Part shown: positions 1 to 27,500 of the stretch, in pieces
Layout: every line of letters begins with the position of its first letter
Numbering within the stretch: the stretch's first letter is position 1
Assembly (NCBI GenBank): GCA_009176605.1
Contig: SEYY01023178.1
Span: 22,501-50,000, forward strand
Length of the DNA stretch: 27,500 nucleotides
DNA from: Armadillidium nasatum
Lineage: Eukaryota; Arthropoda; Malacostraca; Isopoda; Armadillidiidae
Direction: 5' to 3'
Position numbers and translations under genes: made by a program
The notes under the pieces: model-generated
What the model was told of the DNA's origin: nothing
Database searches by the model: none
What the model saw: the letters and a program-made list of their open reading frames with translations, nothing else

Positions 1-136
1 TTCATAGGTTTCCTTGTACGTTTAATGGGATCCTATGACTACCAGAAGAAACTACGTACGTTATATGGGTTTTACGGCATATAGTCGAAAATCATATTGA
101 TAATGACATGAGTCTTATAAGAAAATAATCTATGGC

Positions 137-333
<197 letters not shown>

Positions 334-905
334 TTACTCATCGCTGCTCAAGGGCAGAGCCCTATTCAAGGAGGGGGGTGTTAAAGCAACAAAAAATTAT
401 ATATATATATATAAAACATAAGTTCCACCCACCTAACGCTAATTTCGTAGTTGAGCGCAGACGTGTGCTTTAAAATAATTGAGATTAAATTAGGCAGGAA
501 ACACACAAGATGAGAGAGAATTCCACAAAACAGAGGCGGCTGAAAAGGTGGCACCACAGCGGACAAAACTGGAGTCGCCTATGTCCACACAAAATTTATG
601 TGCAGATAATGCACCCCTTGTGCTACGAGGAAGCCGTAAAGGTGGGGAGGTATACGAGTGATAGTTCATTCGAGTATTTGCCGCTGTAGTACCTATAGAA
701 AAGAGACAAGGCACCAACGTCACGTCACAAAGATAAAGGGTCAAGTGAATTACTAAGAGCGGAACAATTTATAAAGTCTTTTAGCCTTTGACTCAACCCT
801 ATCCAAAAGACGGGTGAAACCTGAGCCACCCCAGATATGAGAGCAGTGCTCCATACAAGGGAGGATGAGGCCCTTGTATAATTGGAGTAACTGAGAAGAA
901 AAAAA
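334..905 (-). mobile_element. LINE fragment A (Jockey-like non-LTR), 3' end of ORF2 plus 3' UTR
   Basis: Read on the minus strand, 905-730 gives a reverse-transcriptase C-terminal tail with MEHCSHIWGGS and LLDRVESKAKRL. The stretch at about 570-490 gives the terminal block with FSAASVLWNSL and CVFPA. Both are typical of arthropod Jockey-like ORF2 ends. The 3' UTR (about 334-490) meets the (TA)n array at 333. It matches fragment F both in protein and at this junction, so A and F are one subfamily. The 5' end is truncated near 905, and frames shift several times. Confidence 0.75.
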
Positions 906-1469
906 GTTCTCGCAGTCTAAACAAAATTTATTTTAAATTTATTTAGCCTTATGGTATGAAAATATTTAAGCTTTTTATCCTAGGGTTTGAGCTTTAGAAT
1001 TATGTTTAGGAAATTAAGTCAATTTTACCTTAGACAGGCTCAACTTGATCCATTTTTGTTGTTTTTAGATTGGCATTTGGATTATTGATCAAGTTGAGTA
1101 GGGAATTTATTAATAATTGCAACTGATGACATTATTTGACTTTTACTGATTTTAAGACCTTTTTTTTATGAGGAGTTTGAGAGTTATTGCTTTTTTGGGT
1201 TGAAAAGTGCTTTCCTACTTAGACTGTATGATTTTCTTGTTTTATAAGAAATTTTTATATTAATAGATTTCACTAAAATATAAGTATAATAAATCTAGGA
1301 AATAAGTAAATCTCCAAGTTCCCCTTTATTTTGACTATTGAAAAACATTTTATATGGCGACTTTATTGTATTATTTTTTATTTATTGCACTTAATTTTAG
1401 GTTATATCTTTACTTAATTAGGATTAATTCTTGGGAGAGCAATCACAGAAATGCATCGAAAGCTTTTCT
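906..1469. other. Unassigned AT-rich DNA between LINE fragments A and B
   Basis: There is no coding signature, tandem repeat or RNA gene I can recognise. A short open frame at 1354-1557 overlaps the blurred 3' end of fragment B and is not credible as a gene. Confidence 0.5.

Positions 1470-7566
<6,097 letters not shown>

Positions 7567-7640
<74 letters not shown>
7567..7640. repeat. (TTA)n microsatellite
   Basis: About 24 TTA units ending in a short taataataat reversal. Confidence 0.97.
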
Positions 7641-7642
<2 letters not shown>

Positions 7643-7798
7643 ATAATAATATTGGTTTTTTAAATTTAGTACATATAAAAATTGAACAAATTCATTACTG
7701 AATTTTACAAGTACTCGAATTTAGACTATGTCTAGGCATAATTTTGAAGTCCAAATTATTACCTAGGACTTAAGACTTATAAACTGAACTCTGTAAAG

Positions 7799-7913
<115 letters not shown>

Positions 7914-8497
7914 AAACTTGTTAATTATCTATGTATAATAAATTTATAGACTATATTAAAACATTTAAATAAAAAGCCTAATCAAATTTTATATATGAAA
8001 AGAAGATAAAAAAAAAAAAAAATTTGGTAATTTCAGCTCCGCAGAAAATTCAAAAAAAAATAAAAATAAATAACTTCTGCAACTTTTTTTTTAAGTACTT
8101 GTTAAGATTCTTCTTCAAAAAATTAATTTATTTTTTATTTTTTTATTTTTTAACATTTCTAAGTCTTACAACCTGATTATGAGCCTTCTTCCTGACTAAT
8201 TTAGGCATAGTTTGAAGAATATTCTCAACTGACTAAAAATATGAGTACTTGATAATGATTAGTAAGCAGATAAGGAATGTACAATATATTAAGTTTTGCA
8301 GATTATAAAATTAAAAATGCAATGGAGGGGTGAGCCTGGCTCCAGCACTTTGCTCCTCTCTCACCGTGCATATGCTTTAAAATTTAAAACAATAATAACC
8401 TACATGTTTAAATATTTAAGAAAGCAAAACCTGATAATTCAGAATTCTCTGTTTACTTTATGTAAGCTTAGATAAGCTGGTAATAAGTATATAGTTA

Positions 8498-8560
<63 letters not shown>

Positions 8561-10450
8561 ACTAGTACAGTGATATTCGAAATGTGCTAATGCGCTTGTT
8601 AGTGAATTTACAATAACCAAGTGAATGAAACTATCATTAAAGTATCAATATTTTGTACGGAACATAGCTTTTGAAGGCACAGAATACATTCACATAAAAT
8701 AAGTTTCTGTGGGTTAGTATGTCACTGTAGCCTCAATATATCCGGATATATTACACAACTATTAGCCATTGTTTAATTTTCATTTTGGGAAGTTAAAATT
8801 GCAACCCTTTACTCAATAGGACTGAATCGGTATTCTGTGTCAGTAAGCATTTTGGTATTGCTCCATCTGTGTACTTAATAGGCCTTCATTATATTGATGT
8901 TACATAACAAAAAAAATAATAATATACTGCGTATACTTATAAAGTATACAATACTAAATAATAAATGATATATTTTTTCTTTTTTGTGGATAGACTTTAC
9001 TTCTATAGTTCAAATTTTTTATATGCTTCTTCTTTTTTCAATAATGGGGGAGAGTATAATAAATTGTTGGAACTAAATTCCTTATGTTGAAATTCATAGT
9101 AGTATTCTCAGAGTAACAATTTGGGAACGAAAAGTTATGAATTTTGTGTACTGGAAACATTTATATACCAGTAGTTCTAAAACCATTTTAATCCAATTTA
9201 ATCCCATTAGTTCAACTATGAGTGCATAGAACTTTCTTATATTTAACTACAACCTAAAATTATTTTATCCTATAATTTTAACTATTATAACAATTTCAAC
9301 ACTGTCCAAAACTGGTTTGATAACCAATCTTTCATGCATAAGATTAATAAAGTTTGAAACACTTCCATTCTTTACTCTTACCTATTTTACATGACAAAAT
9401 ATTTTAAAACTTAAACAACCCCAGAGCATCATCTGCAGTCTTTGTTTATAAATTTAAGTGGCTCAAATTTCTTTCCTAAAAGATCTAATATGAAATAAAG
9501 TATCAAATTTTATATTTATGAAAGATTATTATGTTAATCAACTTTAACAACTATATTTACAAGTATTTTCCTGTACTTCCTAGATAATTTGTTACTTAGT
9601 CACTGCATTAAAGATTTTTCTTCAATTATAAACTTTAAGGGGATACCAAGGTATTTACTTCTTAAAATGCACAAAGTCTTTAACAAATGATTCTAAAAAG
9701 AAAGAATATCTATTGTATTGTAAAAGAAATAAGCAAGACTGATCAAAGCAAGGAATTATTCTGAAGAAATCTTTTTAAAAGTACAAAAATCTAAAGAATT
9801 TTGAGCAATTGGATATTTTAATAGTTTTAGTTCATTATGTGAAGAGCTCAAAAATACTTTTAAGTGGCGGTTCATGTTCATTAAAATGGAAACTACAACT
9901 AGACAGAGTTAACTATTTATGGAGTAGGAATCTGAATCAGGTGTTTTGGGCACCGACTGCAAAGCCATTCCAAATGTTTCTCTCGCTGATATTATAATGC
10001 AATATACGAAATCATTTTTTAAGGTAATCCCATACACTTACTTCGGTTCTTATTACTCTAACTAAAATAAATTTTTCTCAGAACTAAAATCAGGAATTTT
10101 ACAATAAAAAAAAGTATTCAATTTCCAAAAAAAAGCAATATGTAACTACAGATCATTCACTTTTAAACTTCCAACACATATATTTCACTTATGAACCATT
10201 TTTACTTACAACTGTAAATGATTCTATCTCGACTGTTTAAGTATATTTAAGTACTGATTAAAATACTTCTTCAATATTCAAATTAATTATTCTTATTATA
10301 TAAATAACAGAATGTGATCTATACTAAATCTAATTTAAACTCTACATTAAAATTAAAATAAATTTTGATATTTAAAACAAAAAAAATTTAAAAAAAAAGT
10401 TAAAATTAAAAAAACTAAACATACAGCATAAAAAAAAAAACTATACTTAC
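7914..10450. other. AT-rich DNA downstream of HERPUD exon 5, last exon not found
   Basis: This should hold intron 5 and perhaps the final HERPUD exon or exons. I searched the minus strand for a GWFPF-like continuation and a C-terminal PEGPP-like end and saw neither. A small GC-richer islet at 8325-8375 has no matching reading. The frame at 9809-9997 on plus has no family resemblance. Confidence 0.5.
8500..8557. repeat. (TTA)n microsatellite
   Basis: About 19 uninterrupted TTA units in AT-rich DNA downstream of HERPUD exon 5. Confidence 0.97.
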
Positions 10451-16024
<5,574 letters not shown>

Positions 16025-16027
16025 CTG

Positions 16028-16957
<930 letters not shown>

Positions 16958-17241
16958 GGTATATTTATATATATATGTCAAATTCTAATATGGATTCAAA
17001 ATAACTTGAGATGTAAAGTTCAATTTCAATAAAACTTAATAAGATCTTGTATATTATGAAAACAAACTAATTTAAATAATATTCCATAATAACTATTGAC
17101 TGACCAGGGCCCCAGCCCCCACCATTTTTACTGACCCCTGCCCTGGCTAAAAATCAGGGAAAACCAGGATTTGCCTGCCAAGGTTAAAATGATAAATTAT
17201 ACATATTAAAGGTGGATTAAATCAAACAAAATTTAAGAAAA

Positions 17242-17499
17242 TTACGATTTTTCTTCTTGTTTTTTCAATATTTTCATTTTCTTTTCCATTTCTTTAGACC
17301 ACTCCTCTTCTGCTAGTGAATGTTCAACTTTGTGTTTTGATTTTAGATGTCCCCATAAAGATATGATTGAAAAATTTTTCCTTGGGGAACCCAGAGGTCC
17401 TCTTCTAATTTCCTGATTGCAGATGTTACATTTAGCTATTTCAAGCCTATCCTGAAACATTGTAAAGTACTCCCATACTGCTGAAGCTGATCTTTTCAG
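17242..17499 (-). CDS. BED-type zinc-finger exon (hAT transposon or ZBED-like)
   Basis: The minus strand, read from an acceptor-like CTATAG, gives an open stretch to a stop at 17242. It contains the aromatic motif AVWEYF, then KCNICN (C-x2-C), a spacer, and LWGHLKSKH (H-x4-H). That is the full BED zinc-finger signature. A charged E/K-rich tail follows (EEWSKEMEKKMKILKKQ). BED fingers bind DNA and occur at the N-terminus of hAT transposases and of host ZBED proteins derived from them. No transposase core lies in the expected downstream direction (below 17242). It may be an isolated transposon relic or one exon of a larger gene. Confidence 0.6.
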   Translation of the reverse strand: MKRSASAVWEYFTMFQDRLEIAKCNICNQEIRRGPLGSPRKNFSIISLWGHLKSKHKVEHSLAEEEWSKEMEKKMKILKKQEEKS

Positions 17500-17501
17500 C
17501 T

Positions 17502-18299
17502 ATAGTGACTGAAAGTATAAAAAATAATAATTTTTAAATAATGTAGTTAAATGATACAGGTTAATACACACTAATAAAATAACAATGATATGTGTAAATA
17601 CAGGTTATATATAATTTTATATCTTACATTTTTTCCAAATTTTAACTTGGGTCTTACCTAAGTAAACCTGTTAAATCACTATTATGAATCAGAAAAAAAA
17701 AATTTTTTACATTTTTTTACTTTTTTAAATCTCTAATTTTCTGAAACTTTAAGAAAATTTATGCATATAATCATCAAGTAAATTTTGATTATTCTACTCC
17801 TTCCTTATAAGTAAATAAATCTCAATTAAAATTATATCTAATTTTCTTAATTAAAATTTTAGTACTTTTGACCACTTTACAAATTTTAGGCAATTCCAGC
17901 CCTTGCCAAATTTGGGAGGTCCCAGCCCCATTCAGTCCTTAATTAACTAACTAATAAGGTCTTTAAAATTAAAATATAATTTGAGTGTATACTACTCATT
18001 AGGACAAATATATGAACTATTATACATCTACATTTATTTTATTATTTTACTCCAAATTCAGGTAACTGGAACATATACCACCAAACTGCATATACCATGT
18101 GTACTCCTAGATTATAAATATTCTCTTGCCTATATACCACACTCTGTATAGTAAAATCAAATATTCCATATATAGATATGAGTAAGTTCTTTTCACTAGA
18201 TCCCTATAGGCTCAGCAAGAGTTATAACAAAATGATGAAGACGTGTCATCTAGATATGAGAAAGTAATTTTTCAGCAATATAGTGATTTTTGGAATGGT
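17502..18299. other. Unassigned AT-rich DNA with a C/G-rich patch near 17895-17935
   Basis: The patch contains ggtcccagccccattcag, reminiscent of cagggccccagcccccac at 17104-17121 on the other side of the BED finger. The two are in the same orientation rather than inverted, so they are not convincing transposon ends. Confidence 0.35.
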
Positions 18300-18521
18300 T
18301 TACCACAAGATGATATTAATAGCAACTCTTTCAACCTTTAAGGATGAATCAATATATGGATAATCAAGGTATAGTATAACTGACTCAGCTTTTATAAGTA
18401 ACATTTTTTTACAAGTATTTTTGACAACATCCTTTATAGATTTGAAAATTAGTTTGGATAACTCATTTATTTTTTTTTTGGCAAAATTGCATATTGCAAT
18501 GTGCAACTGTATGGTTGGCTC
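18300..18521 (-). pseudogene. Possible hAT transposase core fragment
   Basis: The minus-strand frame gives TIQLHIAICNFAKKKINEL followed, after a lysine-rich stretch, by LDYPYIDSSLKVERVAINI. The order resembles the hAT core segments CxxHxLQLxI...IKxxRKIV...LDVPTRWNSxLKMVERV as I remember them, but the Arg-Trp pair is lost. It is bounded by stops and has no readable extension. It lies upstream, in the minus-strand sense, of the BED finger, so the two cannot be one collinear transposase gene. Confidence 0.4.
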
Positions 18522-20736
<2,215 letters not shown>

Positions 20737-22592
20737 CCTATAGCCTATATTGATGACCTTGTTTGAATGATCTTTTCACCCCTTTGAGTAACATTACCAT
20801 TATTTTACAGTAAAGTGTAATTAGAAAAATTTCTGTGGGGGGGGTTCATGGCCCCCTCTATCAGAGAATTTCAATTAATCTGTTATAATTTTCTTATTAG
20901 CTTTATTAATATTATATACATATATTATTTGTGTGTGTGAGTTTTAGGTTGGAGGCCTGATGCAAAAGAAATATAATGTATAAATATTAAGCTTTTCTTA
21001 TTTTCAATTCACATAAATGAAGGAACTACGCGATTTTAAACAATGAAAAATTGAATAAAATATTTATATAATTACAGAGTAAATACTTAGGCTCATTAAT
21101 TCTCCCACAGTTGTAATTCAAAGATTATGACGTCACTACCCCAAATGAACAACCCCAAGAGAAAGAGAGGATTTCATAAAACGACTGTCACAATGAAAGC
21201 ACAATGAATGATGAAATGTAAGTTATGAATGGCGACAAGGTCTAAAGAAGAAAATATTAACACAATCAATTTCAGTTTTTCAAAAACAAGCGGAATTTAA
21301 ATATATGACGAATGTTTTACAAAAAAAGTAAGAGGAACTCTGTAAAGTAGAAACTCTCTCGCAAGATTTTAGAGCAAGTGTCAGAGTTGCTTCACTAATC
21401 ACTTTTTTGGACATGTTTATTTGAGGATACTCCTCTATATATTAATCCCTAAGCCAGTGCGGAGCACTAAAAAGTACTTTTTGAAACGTTTTGGAGCAAA
21501 CGAAACTGTCTTCAAGCAAGAACTCCTTCTCTTCTGGACTACAAGTTGGTCGGTCGGAGCCGAAGAAGCTGGCGGAGGAGAATGATACTACAAGTGATGG
21601 GGCAGAATCCACAGGAGGGGTACCAGGAGCTGAGGTTGCAGATTCTGCGAATAAAGAAGCGGATGCGGAAGATGCAAGGTCTGCGGATGGCGGAACAGAT
21701 GAAGAAGCAAAAACGGAATATGTAGGAGCGGAAGTGGCAGGAACAGATGCTGTAGACGAAGTGGAATTAGGTACACAAGCTGTTTCAAACGTTTGATAGA
21801 GACCATGTCCGAACTGCCATTTAGAAGTTGTAATTTGAAGCACCGGTCGAAGAGCTCAAGAACTAAGAAGGAACCTGTATAGCTAGGGTGTCTCTAAAGC
21901 TTCGATTATACATATGCCTCGATTATACACATGAGTACATGTTTTCAAAGCTTTTGATATATAAGAAGTGCCCTGAGATGGACGCAAAGGAGGAAGCAAG
22001 CAGAATACAAGTTCCTTCATGCGAGATATAAAATTTCTCATGAAGGTGTCGAAGTCCTGCCTGTTCTGAGGTGCGGAAGGAAAGAGGTCAGTAGGACACG
22101 AATGAGTTTTGATTTGACAAAAATTATTTATTCAGCCTGTCAGCCAGACAGCAGAAGAAGGCAGTGACACACCGCCATACAGCCAGAGAACGCGGAGCAT
22201 GGGAGCAGAAGGGCGAAGGCAAAAAATTTATTTTTTTTCTTAGAATGTCCTTAACTAATAAACCATATGACTTGTTTTCGAAAACAACATTCGTATTTCT
22301 TCTTTATATTAAAAACCCTCCTCCTTTATACATCCCTTAAAACCTTTACGGGCAGTGTATTTGGAGGGGGGGAGGGGGCAATGTTCAGAAGCGTCCCCAA
22401 TTTTGGTCTGAAAAATATGGTCACCTTACTCTTGGATGTAGTTCCGGGCCTAATTACCATTCCGCCCCTCCCGCATACGTAAGTGTCTCCTTTTTTCTTT
22501 CGCTGTGTTTTTCTTAACTGATTTCGCCACTCTGATTACCCATTTTTCTTCTTTTTCACACATTGGACCTTCAGTTTTTGGTGGGTGAATGG
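20737..22592. other. Interior of the LTR-type fossil
   Basis: The interior has no protein domain I can name. The segment at 21442-21843 is open on both strands and compositionally biased: A/E/D/G-rich on plus, S/A/P-rich on minus. The segment at 21960-22200 is less AT-rich than its surroundings. On the minus strand it shows a pyrimidine-rich stretch ending in CAG and an AATAAA motif, so it could be a separate nested repeat. Confidence 0.4.
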
Positions 22593-23577
<985 letters not shown>

Positions 23578-23660
23578 TTTTTTTTTTATTTTTTTTTTTA
23601 TTTTTTTTTATTTATTTTTTTTTTGCAAAAAAAAAAAAAAAAAAAAAAAAGCCAAAAGCC
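23578..23660. repeat. T-rich then A-rich low-complexity stretch
   Basis: Poly-T broken by single A bases (23578-23624), then gc, then about 25 A and short gccaaaa repeats. The two halves are roughly complementary and could fold back. Confidence 0.9.
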
Positions 23661-23705
23661 AAAAACATCGAATTTTTTTTTAAACTTGCCATTTTCAGAC
23701 CATTT

Positions 23706-23923
<218 letters not shown>

Positions 23924-24565
23924 TTGAAATACGAATAAAAATTTGTGAAAGCTTGGAACTCTGTATTCGGATGAAATTTTAGCTCAGATTAAAAAAGAAA
24001 AAAAAAAGTGTTGTCCTATCAATAATGATAGAATAAGCATTTATTTTATTTTATTTTCTTATATTTTAAGTCTATACTGATTTAAAAATATTGTTCACTA
24101 CAGAATACCCCCAGAGTGGTGCTAATGTTAAGAGTAATACCTACCGTACGTTGGCTTGGCCTACTTTTTAAATGAACCTCTTTTTTTTTAGTTTCCGAAA
24201 TAGCAAACGAATTTTTTTTCTAATATAGGCCGTTCTCTCTGCATGGTGCGTCCGTTCGTGTACTCCAATTATTAGTAAAATAGGAGTGAAATTACGATTT
24301 GGTTGAAAAAAAGATGGCGGGGTGACAACTGACAACCATATAGCAACTAAGATTTACTGTTTCGACTATTTGAACACAGCCTGATTTGAACGAGTTTTGA
24401 AAAAATGTTGTCAGCCACTTTTAAGAAATATTTAGAAGACTACTCGTTTTTGAAATGTCTGTCAACGTTTGCTCTGCTTCCACCTGTCATCAACAGCAAT
24501 TTTATAAATGCATGACTGAATAGACCCGTATTATGAATTATATATATTAATATAGTAAGATATAA
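23924..24565. other. Unassigned DNA, mildly CpG-richer near 24140-24320
   Basis: There is no open frame of note. The sequence aagatggcgg at 24311-24320 equals the core of a YY1 site, which often lies near promoters, but nothing else supports a promoter here. Confidence 0.4.
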
Positions 24566-24650
24566 GGGAGACCCCCTGTGGGGAACTGTGCCCCTCCCGG
24601 TGGGGGACTCCAAACCCCGCCTGCCATATTCTATTCTATTCTATTCTATT
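24566..24650. repeat. GC-rich nested hairpin block with (ATTCT)n tail, possible retroposon 3' end
   Basis: The segment 24567-24611 is strikingly GC-rich in an AT-rich setting. GGAG-A-CCCCC (24567-24576) pairs with GGGGG-A-CTCC (24602-24611) with one A-A mismatch. Inside it, GGGG (24580-24583) pairs with CCCC (24591-24594) around a 7-base loop. A short spacer follows and then about five (ATTCT) units (24627-24650). A structured 3' end plus a short tandem tail is how many SINE or LINE 3' ends look. Family unknown. Confidence 0.5.
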
Positions 24651-24812
24651 TCAAATTAATTTTTTTTTTTTAAATTTTAAATTTTTTCTTAATGTATAAT
24701 TTTTTTTATATATTGAAGTGAGCATATGACGACATAAAAAGATTCAAGTTTAAGCATGTGTGTTTAAAAAGAGAAGGAAGAGAAGAGAACCTTTGAGTAA
24801 TAATATAAAATA

Positions 24813-25795
<983 letters not shown>

Positions 25796-25954
25796 TTGCA
25801 TGCATGTGTATTTGTGGAATATAAATATATAAAGCGAAATTCTGAAAAGACTAATCATCAAAGGGTCAAGTAACTGGAAATATGACCTTAAAAATTTCAG
25901 GAGAATTTAAAATACCTGCGAATTTCCCTTATTCAACACATATAAATCCTTAGA

Positions 25955-26283
<329 letters not shown>

Positions 26284-26401
26284 AACTACTGTGCCTTTAA
26301 ATGCCCTGGGTAAATGACCCGTTACAGAAATAGAAATCTTTGTCTTCAAAAAAAAAAACTTGTTTCTTAAAATTGCAAACTCGTGTTTATAAGTACTATT
26401 T

Positions 26402-26638
<237 letters not shown>

Positions 26639-26726
26639 TGATAATGAAAATCTGTTAACCACTCTCGCAGACTAAATATTCATTAAACATGGATTCCCCT
26701 ATAGCAAACTTTAAACTTCAATGTTT

Positions 26727-27500
<774 letters not shown>

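Noticed and set aside
8325-8375. GC-richer islet as the missing HERPUD C-terminal exon
   Set aside because: The minus-strand reading after a possible acceptor gives no resemblance to the HERPUD C-terminus and stops quickly.
17103-17940. C-rich patches near 17104 and 17920 as terminal inverted repeats of a hAT element around the BED finger
   Set aside because: The similar segments are in direct, not inverted, orientation and the match is short.
24311-24320. YY1-like aagatggcgg motif as a promoter mark for HERPUD
   Set aside because: A ten-base match alone is weak, the distance to exon 1 is over 8 kb, and no other promoter feature or 5' exon is visible.

Overview
The window looks like a piece of arthropod, probably decapod crustacean, nuclear genome. 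It is AT-rich and intron-bearing, and about a tenth of it is long pure (TA)n microsatellite, with further (TTA)n, (CT)n, (CA)n, poly-A and poly-T. Six fragments of non-LTR retrotransposon are present whose peptides (SHIWGG, FRLINS, GFRKERSTSDL, VLWNSL) resemble Jockey-like LINEs I know to be abundant in crabs and shrimps. The decapod assignment is an inference from this repeat style and was not tested by a search.

One host gene is recognisable: a HERPUD (Herp) homologue on the minus strand, read from 16024 down to 10451. Five exons (15893-16024, 14329-14554, 11662-11854, 11021-11196, 10451-10613) join through GT-AG sites in agreeing phases to give 296 codons: a ubiquitin-like domain, an S/T/G-rich linker, a Q/M/Y-rich segment, an N/Q-rich linker, the RDWLD motif and the start of the hydrophobic membrane hairpin. 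The last roughly 100 residues expected for the family were not found. Long (TA)n arrays lie in all four introns and upstream of exon 1. Two arrays abut splice acceptors directly.

Layout from left to right. 1-905: (TTA)n/(TA)n and LINE fragment A. 1470-4101: LINE fragment B (endonuclease to reverse transcriptase). 4102-4243: (TA)n. 4244-6069: LINE fragment C. 6070-10450: another (TA)n, then mostly unassigned AT-rich DNA. 10451-16024: HERPUD, with LINE fragment E and a Tc1-like transposon (12814-13883) in intron 2. 16135-16841: LINE fragment F. 17242-17499: a BED zinc-finger exon. 18300-18521: a possible hAT transposase piece. 20394-22916: a fossil LTR-type element shown by diverged direct repeats. 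24566-24650: a GC-rich nested hairpin with an (ATTCT)n tail. 24816-24925: an A66T44 palindrome. 25594-26840: dense compound microsatellites. 26841-27500: LINE fragment D, running off the edge.

The main theme is the link between (TA)n arrays and everything else. Several LINE 3' ends, both ends of the Tc1-like element and one or both ends of the LTR fossil meet (TA)n, as do two exon boundaries of the host gene. No complete unknown system, CRISPR array, rRNA or tRNA was seen.
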